Below the pieces are notes generated by a model. The model searched no databases and had not been told where the DNA came from. It saw only the letters and a program-made list of their open reading frames with translations. 64,000 nt of DNA from Comamonas sp. Y33R10-2 (lineage in GTDB: Bacteria; Pseudomonadota; Gammaproteobacteria; Burkholderiales; Burkholderiaceae_C), in NCBI RefSeq assembly GCF_019355935.1, contig NZ_CP079925.1, positions 1,674,001 to 1,738,000 on the forward strand. The letters are read 5' to 3'. The translations under genes were made by a program, and so were the position numbers. Below are positions 8,232 through 17,973 of this stretch, in pieces (positions within the stretch are counted from its first letter, which is position 1; every line of letters starts with the position of its first letter).

Positions 8232-10946
8232 TTACGCGTGCAGCGGGTTGATCTTGTCGGTGTTGATACCGTACTTATGGATCGCTTCGGCCACCGTTGT
8301 CGCCTTGATCTTGCCTTCATCAGCCAAGCCGCGCAGTGCAGCCAAGACGATGTAGTGACGGTTGATTTCGAAGTGCTCGCGCAGCTTGGCGCGGAAGTCG
8401 GAGCGACCAAAACCGTCGGTGCCCAGCACCTTGTAAGTGCGGCCCTTGGGCATGTAAGGACGAATCTGCTCGGCGTAAGCCTTCATGTAGTCGGTCGAAG
8501 CCACGACTGGGCCGGGGTGAGCCGCCAGTTGCTGCGCCACGAAAGGCGTCTTGGCCGCTTCCAGCGGGTGCAGCATGTTGAAGCGATCAACTTCCTGACC
8601 TTCGCGGGTCAGTTCGTTAAACGATGGGCAGCTCCAGACGTCGGCAGCAATGCCCCAGTCTTTTTCCAGCAGCTCTTGTGCGAAGAACGATTCGCGCAGG
8701 ATGGTGCCCGAGCCCAGCAGTTGAACGCGCAGACCGCTCGCTGGCACCTTTTGGCCGGGCTTGACCATGTACATGCCCTTGAGAATTTGCTCCTCCGTGC
8801 CTTCGGTCAGACCGGGCATGGGGTAGTTTTCATTCAGCAGGGTGATGTAGTAGAAGATGTTTTCCTGGTTCTGCACCATGCGGCGCAGACCGTCTTGCAT
8901 GATCACGGCCACTTCGTGAGCGAAGGTGGGGTCGTATGTCACGCAGTTAGGAATGGTGTTGGCCAGAATGTGGCTGTGACCATCTTCGTGCTGCAGGCCT
9001 TCGCCGTTGAGCGTAGTACGGCCCGATGTGCCGCCCAGCAGGAAGCCGCGCGCTTGCAGGTCGCCCGCTGCCCAAGCCAAGTCGCCAATGCGCTGGAAGC
9101 CGAACATTGAGTAATACACATAGAACGGGATCATGACCCGGTTGCTATGGCTGTAGCTGGTGGCCGCAGCGATCCAGCTGGACATGCCGCCGGCTTCGTT
9201 AATGCCTTCTTGCAGAATCTGGCCGGCCTTGTCTTCGCGGTAGTACATGACCTGGTCCTTGTCGACCGGGGTGTACTGCTGACCGTGGGGGTTGTAGATA
9301 CCGACTTGGCGGAACAGGCCTTCCATACCAAAGGTACGGGCTTCGTCCACCAAAATAGGCACGACGCGGGGGCCGATGTTCTTGTCACGCAGCAGCTGCG
9401 TCAAGAAACGCACATAGGCCTGAGTCGTGGAGATTTCACGGCCTTCAGGGGTGGGCTCCAAAATCGCCTTGAACGTGTCCAGCGCAGGCGCAGTGAACTG
9501 CTCGTCAGCTTGCTGGCGACGGTGCGGCAGGTAGCCACCCAGAGCCTTGCGGCGCTCGTGCAGGTACTTCATCTCCGGCGTGTCGTCGGCCGGCTTGTAG
9601 AAGGGGATGTCCGCGATCTGGCTGTCTGGAATTGGGATGTTGAAACGGTCGCGGAAGGCCTTGATGTCCTCGTCGCTCAGCTTCTTGGTCTGGTGAACGT
9701 TGTTCTTGCCTTCACCGATCTTGCCCATGCCAAAGCCCTTGACGGTCTTGACCAGCAGCACGGTAGGCTGACCCTTGGTGCTGTTAGCTGCGGCAAACGC
9801 AGCGTAGACCTTTTGCGAGTCATGGCCGCCGCGGCGCAGGTTCCAGATTTCGTCGTCGGACATGTGCTCGACCATCTTCAACGCGCGAGGATCGCGGCCG
9901 AAGAAGTTCTTGCGCACAAAGGCACCATCGTTGGCCTTCATGGCCTGATAGTCACCGTCGTTGCACTCCATCATGATTTTCTTGAGAACGCCGTCCTTGT
10001 CCTTGGACAGCAGCTCGTCCCAGCCCTTGCCCCAGATCAGCTTGATGACGTTCCAGCCGGAGCCGCGGAATTCACCTTCCAGCTCTTGAATGATCTTGCC
10101 GTTGCCACGCACCGGGCCATCCAGACGCTGCAAGTTGCAGTTGATGACGAAGACTAGGTTATCGAGGTTTTCGCGTGCGGCCAGACCGATCGCGCCCAGC
10201 GATTCCACTTCGTCCATTTCACCGTCACCGCAAAACACCCAGACCTTGCGGTTTTCAGTGTTGGCAATGCCACGGGCGTGCAGGTACTTCAGGAAACGTG
10301 CCTGGTAGATGGCCATCAATGGGCCAAGGCCCATGGACACGGTTGGGAACTGCCAAAAATCGGGCATCAGCTTGGGATGCGGATAGCTGGACAGACCCTT
10401 GCCGTCCACTTCTTGACGGAAGTTCAGCAGTTGGTCTTCAGTAATACGGCCTTCAAGGTATGCGCGGGCATAGATGCCGGGCGAGACGTGACCTTGGATG
10501 TACAGGCAGTCACCACCGTGGTTTTCGTTTTCTGCGTGCCAGAAATGGTTGAAGCCGGCAGCAAACATATTGGCCAGCGAGGCGAAGGAGCCAATGTGGC
10601 CACCCAAGTCACCGCCTTCAGGCGGGTGAATACGGTTGGCCTTAACGACCATGGCCATGGCGTTCCAGCGCATGTAGGCACGTAGGCGGCCTTCAATTTC
10701 GAGGTTGCCGGGGCACTTCTCTTCTTGGCTGGATTCAATGGTGTTGACGTAGCCCGTGGTTGCCGAAAAAGGCATGTCCACGCTGCTTTGACGAGCGTGC
10801 TCGAGCAAGTCTTCAATCAGCTTGTGGGCGTAGTCTGCGCCTTCACGGTCGATCACGGCCGAGAGGGCATCCATCCACTCGCGGGATTCTTGTTGGTCCA
10901 GGCCAGCGGGCAAGCCAGCGCCTTTGGGATCAGTCTGAGCTGTCAT
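8232..10946 (-). CDS. aceE: Pyruvate dehydrogenase E1 component, homodimeric type
   Basis: 904 residues from ATG 10944-10946. It decarboxylates pyruvate with thiamine diphosphate and reductively acetylates E2. The ThDP motif GDGEMDEVES...NLVFVINCNLQ is at ~240-270 (the GDG...N type). The transketolase-like central region and C-terminal domain are intact, and length fits the ~890-residue AceE family. AGGAG lies 9 bases before this ATG. An in-frame TTG at 10967 would add seven residues but would place the Shine-Dalgarno inside the gene, so ATG 10946 is preferred. It is first in the aceE-aceF-x-lpdA unit. Palindromes lie in the divergent promoter region upstream. Confidence 0.97.
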   Translation of the reverse strand: MTAQTDPKGAGLPAGLDQQESREWMDALSAVIDREGADYAHKLIEDLLEHARQSSVDMPFSATTGYVNTIESSQEEKCPGNLEIEGRLRAYMRWNAMAMVVKANRIHPPEGGDLGGHIGSFASLANMFAAGFNHFWHAENENHGGDCLYIQGHVSPGIYARAYLEGRITEDQLLNFRQEVDGKGLSSYPHPKLMPDFWQFPTVSMGLGPLMAIYQARFLKYLHARGIANTENRKVWVFCGDGEMDEVESLGAIGLAARENLDNLVFVINCNLQRLDGPVRGNGKIIQELEGEFRGSGWNVIKLIWGKGWDELLSKDKDGVLKKIMMECNDGDYQAMKANDGAFVRKNFFGRDPRALKMVEHMSDDEIWNLRRGGHDSQKVYAAFAAANSTKGQPTVLLVKTVKGFGMGKIGEGKNNVHQTKKLSDEDIKAFRDRFNIPIPDSQIADIPFYKPADDTPEMKYLHERRKALGGYLPHRRQQADEQFTAPALDTFKAILEPTPEGREISTTQAYVRFLTQLLRDKNIGPRVVPILVDEARTFGMEGLFRQVGIYNPHGQQYTPVDKDQVMYYREDKAGQILQEGINEAGGMSSWIAAATSYSHSNRVMIPFYVYYSMFGFQRIGDLAWAAGDLQARGFLLGGTSGRTTLNGEGLQHEDGHSHILANTIPNCVTYDPTFAHEVAVIMQDGLRRMVQNQENIFYYITLLNENYPMPGLTEGTEEQILKGMYMVKPGQKVPASGLRVQLLGSGTILRESFFAQELLEKDWGIAADVWSCPSFNELTREGQEVDRFNMLHPLEAAKTPFVAQQLAAHPGPVVASTDYMKAYAEQIRPYMPKGRTYKVLGTDGFGRSDFRAKLREHFEINRHYIVLAALRGLADEGKIKATTVAEAIHKYGINTDKINPLHA

Positions 10947-11099
10947 TGTGAGTGTCTCCTTGGACAAGGGGTAGCTTTACGCCCAATCAGTGAGTCTTCT
11001 ATCAAGCCTGCAAGGGTCAAACCTCGCTCGCTGACTTAAGAGCACTGCACCATTGGGCGCACCACGAATTAAACCGATTCACTGTGTCGATCGACGCAG

Positions 11100-11160
11100 A
11101 GTTTCGCACATTTTTTTTGAATTTCAAATTATGCTTTTTGATTTCATAATATGAAAAAAT
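11100..11160. promoter_or_regulatory. AT-rich palindromes between aceE and the histidine kinase gene
   Basis: The ~310-bp divergent gap holds two perfect short palindromes: TTTGAA-T-TTCAAA at 11116-11128 and TTTCATA-A-TATGAAA at 11142-11156. They are centred 27 bp apart in an AT-rich patch. They could be operators for aceE, for the sensor kinase, or for both. The regulator is unknown. Confidence 0.45.
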
Positions 11161-11256
11161 GCTGCGTATGCACACAGATCGACGTCTCTAGAACCTGTTT
11201 TTTACGCGACAAAAATACTCGCAAGTTTCGCTGGGTCTCTCCCCTACACTCATCAC

Positions 11257-13827
11257 ATGCAAACAAGCAATCAAGAGCTAGAAAAAAAAGAAGAGGACAG
11301 CGTCCCATCCATTGTCATTGCAGCCCCTGTGCGTTGGTGGCGCAGTTGGTGGCGCAGCCTGTCGCCTACCCGGCAAGACCGTTATGCGGCTTTAGCGCCT
11401 TTGGCATCGGTGCTGATGTTCATGGCAGCCATCATTGCCTCATTCTGGTATTTGCGCACGGAAGAAGTAGACCGCGAGCATGAAGTGCTGCGCCGCGACG
11501 TGGAATATGCCCAGCAGCGCGTGCGCCTGCGCCTTTTAGAGCGCCAAGAACAACTCATGCGCATGGCCCGGGACATTGGCGCTCGCGATATGCGCAAGGC
11601 CGACTTTGATGCCCGCAGCGAAGCGCTGATCAACCAATTCCCGGAGTTGCAATCCATCACCTGGGTCAACGATAAGCGCCAGATTTTGCACAGCGAATCT
11701 GCGCCCACGGTGAGCACGGACCAGTTACGCGTCGTGGGTGAGACGCTGCACCAGCGTGAAACACTGCAGGCCTACGGCCATGCCCGTGAAATTTTGCAGC
11801 CCATTTATATGCAGGAAAGCGCCGCGCAAGGGGAGCTTCCGCCCTTGCTGCAACTGCATGTCCCTATCAGCCATAACAGCCGTTATCAAGGTGAGCTGCT
11901 GGCCGAATTTTCGCTAGACAGCTTGCTGCGCTACGGCACGCCCACAGAAGTCTTGGCGCGCTACGCCATCACCATGCTGGACGAGCGAAAGCATGTACTG
12001 GCGGGCACGCCGCTATCGCCACGTAAAACACCCACAGAGCTGCTGCACTGGCGTGCGCTTGCCAATGAATATGCGGTTCCTGTCGCACCTGTGGGCCCCA
12101 GCTTGATGCTGCGCGCGCAGGCCTATCACACCTCTTCAGGCATGGTGGGCAATGGCTTGTTCTGGCTGGTGGGCACCTTAAGCGCCATGACGTCTTGGTT
12201 GCTGCTGGCCACATGGCGCCACACGCGCCGCCGCCAGCGTGCGCAGGAAGCTCTGGTGGCAGAGACCAACTTCCGCCGCGCGATGGAGAATTCAGTGCTC
12301 ACCGGTATGCGCGCGCTGGATTTGCAAGGCCGCATCACCTACGTGAACGCCGCTTTTTGCCAAATGACAGGCTGGAGCGAGCAAGAGCTGGTCGGCCAAC
12401 TGCCCCCCTACCCTTACTGGCCAGACAACGATTACGACAACCTTCACTCGAAGTTGCGCGAAGAGCTGTCGGGAAAAACCATCGTCGGAGGCTTTCAAGT
12501 CAGGGTTAAGCGCAAGAGCGGCAGTTTGTTTGATGCCCGCCTGTATGTCTCTCCACTGATTGATGCGCATGGCCAGCACAAGGGCTGGATGTCTTCGATG
12601 ACAGACATTACCGAGCCCAATCGCATCCGCGAGCAGCTATCTGCATCGTATGAGCGCTTTACCATTGTGCTGGAAGCACTTGATGCTTCTGTTTCTGTAG
12701 CACCCTTGGGCAGTGCCGAGCTACTGTTTGCCAACAAGCTTTACCGCCAGTGGTTTGGCTCGCACACAGAAGGCCACCTGCAACTGGTTGCTCAAGCGGG
12801 CAAGCTGCCCGTACGCAACCAGCCCGCCGAGGGCGAAGATGGCCTGATGGGACTGCCCACCGGCACCATCACCAGCGCCCGCAGTGAGAATGCGGAGATT
12901 TTTGTGCCCAGCCTTGGCAAATGGCTGGAAGTGCGCTCGCGCTACCTGAGTTGGGTAGACGGCCGCTTGGCCCAGATGGTCATTGCCACAGACATCACCC
13001 AGCGGCGTAATGCTGAAGACCAAGCGGCCCAGCAAGCCGAAAAAGCCCAGAGCGCCAGCCGCCTCATCACCATGGGCGAGATGGCTTCGAGCGTAGCCCA
13101 CGAGTTGAACCAGCCGCTCACTGCCATTAGCAACTACAGCTCAGGCATGCTGACGCGCCTTGAAAGCGGCACGCTCACGCCTGAGCAGATGAAGTTTGCG
13201 CTGGAAAAAACCGCCCATCAGGCCCAGCGCGCAGGGCAAATCATTCAGCGTATTCGCTCTTTTGTGAAAAAAAGCGAGCCCAACCGTATGCTGGCTCAGG
13301 TCTCCGAAATGGTCAGCGAAGCGCTGGAATTGGTGGGTATTGAGCTGCGCCGGCGCAATGTGCAGCTCACCTCGCATATCGCAGAGCGCATGCCGCCGCT
13401 GCTGGTCGATGCGATTTTGATCGAGCAAGTGCTCATCAATTTGATGAAAAACAGTGCGGAGTCGATTGATATGTCCGGCCGCCCACTGGGCCAGCGCAAT
13501 GTGGAGCTACGTGTTCGCCCTCAGTTGTTTGAGACCCAGCAAGGCATCGAATTCATCGTCGAAGACACTGGCAAGGGCCTGCCGCCCGAAGTGCTTGAAC
13601 GCTTGTTCGAAGCCTTCTTCTCCACCAAGAGCGAAGGCATGGGCATTGGCCTGAATTTATGCCGCTCGATTGTCGAATCGCACCATGGGCGCATGCACGC
13701 TGAGAACCTCTACAATGGTTCTGAGGTCATTGGCTGCCGATTCACATTCTGGCTACCATTGGCACCGGGGGTGGAGACGACAACACTCACCACGACAAGC
13801 GAACCCATAAAGAGGACGATTGCATGA
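11257..13827 (+). CDS. Membrane PAS-domain sensor histidine kinase (FixL/DctS-like)
   Basis: 856 residues. TM1 is at ~45-66 and TM2 at ~296-318, enclosing a ~230-residue extracytoplasmic sensor region. Two PAS-type domains follow at ~335-450 and ~462-590. The HisKA phospho-acceptor is in VAHELNQPLTAISNY (~613-627), and the HATPase domain shows the N box NLMKNSAESID and G boxes EDTGKGLPPEV and GMGIGLNLC. It overlaps the downstream response regulator by four bases (ATGA), so the two form a coupled pair. The kinase is divergent from aceE, so a link to pyruvate or C4-dicarboxylate metabolism is plausible but only inferred from position. No Shine-Dalgarno is obvious before ATG 11257. Confidence 0.9.
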   Translation: MQTSNQELEKKEEDSVPSIVIAAPVRWWRSWWRSLSPTRQDRYAALAPLASVLMFMAAIIASFWYLRTEEVDREHEVLRRDVEYAQQRVRLRLLERQEQLMRMARDIGARDMRKADFDARSEALINQFPELQSITWVNDKRQILHSESAPTVSTDQLRVVGETLHQRETLQAYGHAREILQPIYMQESAAQGELPPLLQLHVPISHNSRYQGELLAEFSLDSLLRYGTPTEVLARYAITMLDERKHVLAGTPLSPRKTPTELLHWRALANEYAVPVAPVGPSLMLRAQAYHTSSGMVGNGLFWLVGTLSAMTSWLLLATWRHTRRRQRAQEALVAETNFRRAMENSVLTGMRALDLQGRITYVNAAFCQMTGWSEQELVGQLPPYPYWPDNDYDNLHSKLREELSGKTIVGGFQVRVKRKSGSLFDARLYVSPLIDAHGQHKGWMSSMTDITEPNRIREQLSASYERFTIVLEALDASVSVAPLGSAELLFANKLYRQWFGSHTEGHLQLVAQAGKLPVRNQPAEGEDGLMGLPTGTITSARSENAEIFVPSLGKWLEVRSRYLSWVDGRLAQMVIATDITQRRNAEDQAAQQAEKAQSASRLITMGEMASSVAHELNQPLTAISNYSSGMLTRLESGTLTPEQMKFALEKTAHQAQRAGQIIQRIRSFVKKSEPNRMLAQVSEMVSEALELVGIELRRRNVQLTSHIAERMPPLLVDAILIEQVLINLMKNSAESIDMSGRPLGQRNVELRVRPQLFETQQGIEFIVEDTGKGLPPEVLERLFEAFFSTKSEGMGIGLNLCRSIVESHHGRMHAENLYNGSEVIGCRFTFWLPLAPGVETTTLTTTSEPIKRTIA

Positions 13828-14492
13828 GTTTGATACCCAAAAAAGGCACTGTTTACGTAGTTGATGACGACGAAGCGGTCCGTGATTCCCTGCAGTGGCT
13901 GCTGGAAGGCAAGGATTACCGAGTGCGCTGCTTTGACTCCGCCGAGACCTTTTTGTCGCGCTATGACCCGCGCGAAGTGGCCTGTTTAATCGTAGACATT
14001 CGCATGGGCGGCATGAGCGGCCTGGAGCTGCAAGACCGACTGATCGAGCGCAAGTCTCCCCTGCCCATCGTCTTCATCACCGGCCACGGCGATGTTCCTA
14101 TGGCAGTGGACACCATGAAAAAGGGCGCACTGGACTTTATCCAAAAGCCGTTCAATGAGCCCGAGCTGCTTGGCTTGGTCGAACGCATGCTCGATCGCGC
14201 TCGCGAAGCCTTTACCGGCCACCAGCAAGCCGCTAGCCGCGATGCGCTGCTGGCCAAGCTGACTGGCCGTGAAGCACAGGTGCTGGAGCGTATCGTCGCC
14301 GGCCGCTTGAACAAGCAAATTGCGGACGACTTGGGCATTTCCATCAAGACTGTGGAAGCGCACCGCGCCAACATCATGGAAAAGCTCAACGCCAACACCG
14401 TGGCCGATCTGCTCAAAATCGCTCTGGGCCAAGGCCAAACCAGCGCGGCGGCTAAGGCTGCAGCTGCTGCAGCAGCGGCTGCCATCAATTAA
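13824..14492 (+). CDS. FixJ/NarL-type response regulator
   Basis: 222 residues. The N-terminal receiver has acidic residues VVDDDEAVRD, phospho-acceptor Asp in LIVDIRMGGMSG (~54), Thr in FITGHGD and Lys in IQKPF. A C-terminal LuxR-type helix-turn-helix follows (LTGREAQVLERIVAG to TVADLLKIA, ~146-205). It overlaps the kinase stop codon and is its cognate regulator. The protein ends in an unusual Ala-rich tail (~14 of the last 17 residues are Ala), a low-complexity extension not needed for either domain. Targets are unknown; aceE and the kinase's own promoter are candidates by position. Confidence 0.93.
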   Translation: MSLIPKKGTVYVVDDDEAVRDSLQWLLEGKDYRVRCFDSAETFLSRYDPREVACLIVDIRMGGMSGLELQDRLIERKSPLPIVFITGHGDVPMAVDTMKKGALDFIQKPFNEPELLGLVERMLDRAREAFTGHQQAASRDALLAKLTGREAQVLERIVAGRLNKQIADDLGISIKTVEAHRANIMEKLNANTVADLLKIALGQGQTSAAAKAAAAAAAAAIN

Positions 14493-14590
14493 GTGCGCCA
14501 AGTGCCGCCTGCGAAACTGCAGGCTACTTCAATCGCGAGATAATCCTAGGAGCACTGGCCGGGCACCTCCGCTTTAGCCAACTCCTATTC

Positions 14591-14636
14591 TGATAGCTGC
14601 TAGTGCTTGTAAATCAAGGGCTAGCAGCATTTTTTA
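14591..14636. repeat. Short dispersed 'TAGCTGCTAG' repeat
   Basis: An imperfect inverted repeat (TGATAGCTGCTAGTGC ... GGGCTAGCAGCA, then a T run) just before folD. Related sequences occur at 6421-6442, 25585-25632, 30917-31014, 34484-34520, 56537-56575 and 58931-58975. Repeats of this kind are scattered through Comamonadaceae genomes. The terminal T run could also end transcription of the regulator gene. Confidence 0.6.
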
Positions 14637-14650
14637 TTGGTAATCCAGCA

Positions 14651-15505
14651 ATGACAGCCCAAATCATCGACGGCAAGCTTCTCTCCGAACAACTGCGCAA
14701 GGAAGTCGCCACCCGCGCCGCCGCGCTCAAAACCAAGGGTGTGACGCCCGGTCTGGCAGTCGTTTTGGTGGGAGATAACCAAGCCTCTCAGGTCTATGTG
14801 CGCAACAAGGTCAAGGCCTGCGAAGACGTGGGCTTTCACTCGGTGCTGGAAAAGTACGACGCATCCATGACCGAAGCCGAGTTGTTGGCCCGCGTGGAAG
14901 CGCTCAACAACGACCCCAGCATTCACGGCATTCTGGTCCAGTTGCCCCTGCCCAAGCACATTGACGACCACAAGGTCATTGAAACCATCTCGCCTGCCAA
15001 GGATGTGGACGGCTTTCACGTTGCCAGTGCCGGCGCGCTGATGGTGGGCGAAGTCGGCTTCAAGGCCTGCACACCCTACGGCTGCATGAAGATGCTGGAA
15101 TCGATTGGCATGAAGGACCTGCGTGGTAAGCACGCCGTGGTCATCGGCCGCTCCAACATCGTGGGCAAACCTATGGCCATGATGCTGCTGGCCGCCAACG
15201 CCACCGTCACTGTCACGCACAGCGGCACCGCCGATCTGGCCGCCATGACCCGCCAAGCCGATGTGATCGTCGCCGCCGTGGGCAAGGTGGACGTATTGAC
15301 TGCCGATATGGTCAAGCCCGGCGCTGTGGTGATTGACGTGGGCATGAACCGCAATGCCGAAGGCAAGCTGTGCGGCGACGTGGATTTCAACGGCGTCAAG
15401 GAAGTTGCTGGTTTCATTACGCCTGTGCCCGGTGGTGTGGGCCCCATGACGATTACTATGCTGCTGGTCAACACTATGGAATCGGCTGAGCGCGTGGCGC
15501 TCTGA
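14651..15505 (+). CDS. folD: Bifunctional methylenetetrahydrofolate dehydrogenase/cyclohydrolase
   Basis: 284 residues from ATG 14651. It interconverts 5,10-methylene-THF, 5,10-methenyl-THF and 10-formyl-THF. Diagnostic segments are [14 protein letters not shown] with the catalytic Lys, [31 protein letters not shown], and the end [16 protein letters not shown]. An in-frame ATG 48 bases upstream lies within the repeat element and lacks family similarity, so the later start is used. The gene stands alone and a GC-rich repeat follows its stop codon. One-carbon units from the glycine cleavage system encoded elsewhere in the window feed the same folate pool. Confidence 0.97.
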   Translation: MTAQIIDGKLLSEQLRKEVATRAAALKTKGVTPGLAVVLVGDNQASQVYVRNKVKACEDVGFHSVLEKYDASMTEAELLARVEALNNDPSIHGILVQLPLPKHIDDHKVIETISPAKDVDGFHVASAGALMVGEVGFKACTPYGCMKMLESIGMKDLRGKHAVVIGRSNIVGKPMAMMLLAANATVTVTHSGTADLAAMTRQADVIVAAVGKVDVLTADMVKPGAVVIDVGMNRNAEGKLCGDVDFNGVKEVAGFITPVPGGVGPMTITMLLVNTMESAERVAL

Positions 15506-15602
15506 CTCCCCCTGAGCGGCTTTGCCGCTTCCCCCTCTCTCGCTTCGCGGGAGGGGGACGACAACTCGGTGCGGGGCGGCCCTTCCTCGTTGTCTCTGGC
15601 CT
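15506..15602 (+). repeat. GC-rich intergenic repeat, copy A
   Basis: It begins CTCCCCCTGAGCGGC right at the folD stop, continues with small nested hairpins, and ends GTGCGGGGCGGCCCTTCC...TTGTCTCTGG. Near-identical copies are at 60342-60420 (same strand) and 28050-28147 (opposite strand). Two of the three begin directly after a stop codon, so a transcript-end or mRNA-stability role is plausible. Confidence 0.75.
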
Positions 15603-15709
15603 AAATGCCGTTAGCGCGCTACTGACCACAGCCTGACGCTATGACTGCCATAGCAAATATTGCCGTTGCAGCACTTGATTTTCACGACCTTGCCGGCACC
15701 TAATACAGC

Positions 15710-17761
15710 ATGAGCAATCCACTCCTCGAATCCTCCTCCCTGCCCCTGTTTGACCGCATTCAACCTGCGGATGTGGCACCCGCCATCGACATCTTGCTAG
15801 CTCGCGCCAGCGAGGCACTGGAGACTGTTGTTGCGCCAGACTTTCCTGCTAAGTGGGAAGCTATCTCTGCCGTGCTGGATGTGGCTAGCGAAAAGTTTGG
15901 CACGGCATGGTCAGCCGTCAACCACCTCAACAGCGTGGCCGACACCCCTGAGTTGCGCGCCGCCTATAACGAAGCCCTGCCCAAGGTCACCGAGTTCTGG
16001 ACTGATCTGGGTGCCGATGAACGCCTGTACGCCAAGTACAAAGCCATTGACCCTGCAAGCTTGAACAAAGAGCAGCGCGCGGCTTGGGATCATTCCATTC
16101 GCGGCTTTGTGCTGTCGGGGGCTGAGCTGCAAGGCGCAGCTAAAGAGCGCTTTGCCGCCATTCAAGCCCGCTCTGCCGAACTGACGCAAAAATTCAGCGA
16201 AAACGCGCTGGATGCCACTGACGCTTTTTCCTATTACGCCACGGCCGATGAGCTCGATGGCGTGCCTGCAGACGTCATCTCAGCCGCTAAAGCAGCGGCT
16301 GAGGCCGATGGCAAAGAAGGCTACAAGCTCACGCTGAAGATGCCCAGCTACCTGCCCGTGATGCAGTTTGCCAAGAGCAGCGCCCTGCGCGAGAAGCTTT
16401 ACCGTGCCTATGTGACCCGCGCTTCCGATCAAGCCGAAGGCGATGGCAAACGCTTTGACAATACCGCTGTCATGCAAGAGATTCTGGCCCTGCGCCTGGA
16501 AGAATCTCAGCTGCTGGGCTACCAAAACTTCGGTGAAGTTTCCGTCGTCACCAAAATGGCTGACTCCCCCAAGCAAGTAATCGATTTTCTGCGTGACCTA
16601 GGCCAACGCGCCCGCCCCTACGCCGAAAAAGACGTGGCCGACCTGCGCGCTTTTGCCAAAGCAGAGTTGAACCTTGACCAGCCCCAGCCTTGGGACTGGG
16701 CCTTTATCGGCGAAAAGCTCAAAGAAGCGCGCTACTCGTTTAGCGAGCAAGAGCTCAAGCAATACTTCCCGGCGCCCAAAGTGCTGGCGGGTCTGTTCAA
16801 GATTGTCGAGACACTGTTTGAAGTCTCGATTCGCCGCGATGAAGCCGCTGTGTGGAACCCCTCGGTAGAGTTCTACCGCATCGAGCGCAGCACGCCCCAA
16901 GGCCCAGAGCTGGTGGGCCAGTTCTACCTAGACCCACAAGCGCGCAAAGGCAAGCGCGGCGGGGCGTGGATGGACGATGTGCGCACCCGCTGGTTGCGCC
17001 CCGACACCCACCAGCTGCAAACCCCGGTCGCCCATCTGGTGTGCAACTTTGCCAGCGGTGTCGACGGCAAACCGGCCCTTCTCACGCATGACGACGTCAT
17101 TACCCTGTTCCACGAAACAGGCCACGGCCTGCATCACATGCTCACGCAAGTGAACGAGCGCGATGTCTCCGGCATCAGCGGTGTGGAGTGGGATGCGGTG
17201 GAGTTACCCAGCCAGTTCATGGAAAACTTCTGCTGGGAATGGGATGTGCTCAAGCACATGACGGCCCACGTAGATACTGGCGAGGCCCTGCCCCGCGCGC
17301 TGTACGACAAGATGATTGCGGCCAAGAACTTCCAGTCCGGCATGCAAACCCTGCGTCAGATCGAGTTCTCGCTGTTCGACATGCTGCTGCACACGGATCA
17401 CAACCCTGCAGACGACCTTATGCCGCTACTGGCTAAAGTCCGAGCAGAGGTGGCCGTGCTGCCATCACCCACCTACAGCCGCACGCCTCACACCTTCAGC
17501 CATATCTTTGCTGGTGGCTATGCGGCAGGCTATTACAGCTACAAGTGGGCTGAAGTGCTTAGCGCTGATGCTTACGCCGCATTTGAAGAAACTGCACTGG
17601 CCGATGGCTCGCCCAACCCAGAAACCGGCCGCAAATACCGCGAGTCGATTCTGGAAGCCGGTGGCAGCCGCCCCGCTATGGAGTCGTTCAAAGCCTTCCG
17701 CGGCCGCGAGCCTCAAATTGATGCGCTACTGCGTCATCAAGGCATGAGCCAAGCCGCTTAA
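15710..17761 (+). CDS. prlC: Oligopeptidase A (M3 metallopeptidase)
   Basis: 683 residues, matching the usual ~680 of PrlC/OpdA. It is a cytosolic zinc endopeptidase that degrades signal peptides and other oligopeptides. The zinc motif HETGH lies in TLFHETGHGLHHML (~467), with the third ligand Glu expected in the GVEWDAVELPSQFMENF region. The C-terminal part (SHIFAGGYAAGYYSYKWAEVL) is characteristic of the family. It is monocistronic, with a strong terminator after the stop. No signal peptide is present. Confidence 0.96.
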   Translation: MSNPLLESSSLPLFDRIQPADVAPAIDILLARASEALETVVAPDFPAKWEAISAVLDVASEKFGTAWSAVNHLNSVADTPELRAAYNEALPKVTEFWTDLGADERLYAKYKAIDPASLNKEQRAAWDHSIRGFVLSGAELQGAAKERFAAIQARSAELTQKFSENALDATDAFSYYATADELDGVPADVISAAKAAAEADGKEGYKLTLKMPSYLPVMQFAKSSALREKLYRAYVTRASDQAEGDGKRFDNTAVMQEILALRLEESQLLGYQNFGEVSVVTKMADSPKQVIDFLRDLGQRARPYAEKDVADLRAFAKAELNLDQPQPWDWAFIGEKLKEARYSFSEQELKQYFPAPKVLAGLFKIVETLFEVSIRRDEAAVWNPSVEFYRIERSTPQGPELVGQFYLDPQARKGKRGGAWMDDVRTRWLRPDTHQLQTPVAHLVCNFASGVDGKPALLTHDDVITLFHETGHGLHHMLTQVNERDVSGISGVEWDAVELPSQFMENFCWEWDVLKHMTAHVDTGEALPRALYDKMIAAKNFQSGMQTLRQIEFSLFDMLLHTDHNPADDLMPLLAKVRAEVAVLPSPTYSRTPHTFSHIFAGGYAAGYYSYKWAEVLSADAYAAFEETALADGSPNPETGRKYRESILEAGGSRPAMESFKAFRGREPQIDALLRHQGMSQAA

Positions 17762-17775
17762 TTATTGGCACCTAC

Positions 17776-17805
17776 AAAAAAGCGTCTCATTGAGACGCTT
17801 TTTTA
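17776..17805 (+). terminator. Terminator after prlC
   Basis: AAAAAAGCGTCTC-ATT-GAGACGCTTTTTT forms a near-perfect hairpin flanked by A and T runs, 15 bases after the stop codon. Confidence 0.9.
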
Positions 17806-17973
17806 CGCTCGACGCTGACATAAGCTGACTTAAACCTCACGTCTGTCCTTCAGACCGTGCGCTCTTGCAATGCGTTTAGCGCCTGTGCAGGCTATGCTCT
17901 GTTAACTGCGCTTACACCTTTTGACGACAATCGGTTTAAGACAATCATTTTTTAGTCATTTTTCAGGACTTAG

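Noticed and set aside
9147..10157. 336-codon antisense ORF over aceE
   Set aside because: Mirror of a conserved enzyme gene; no ribosome-binding site, domain or signal peptide was recognised.
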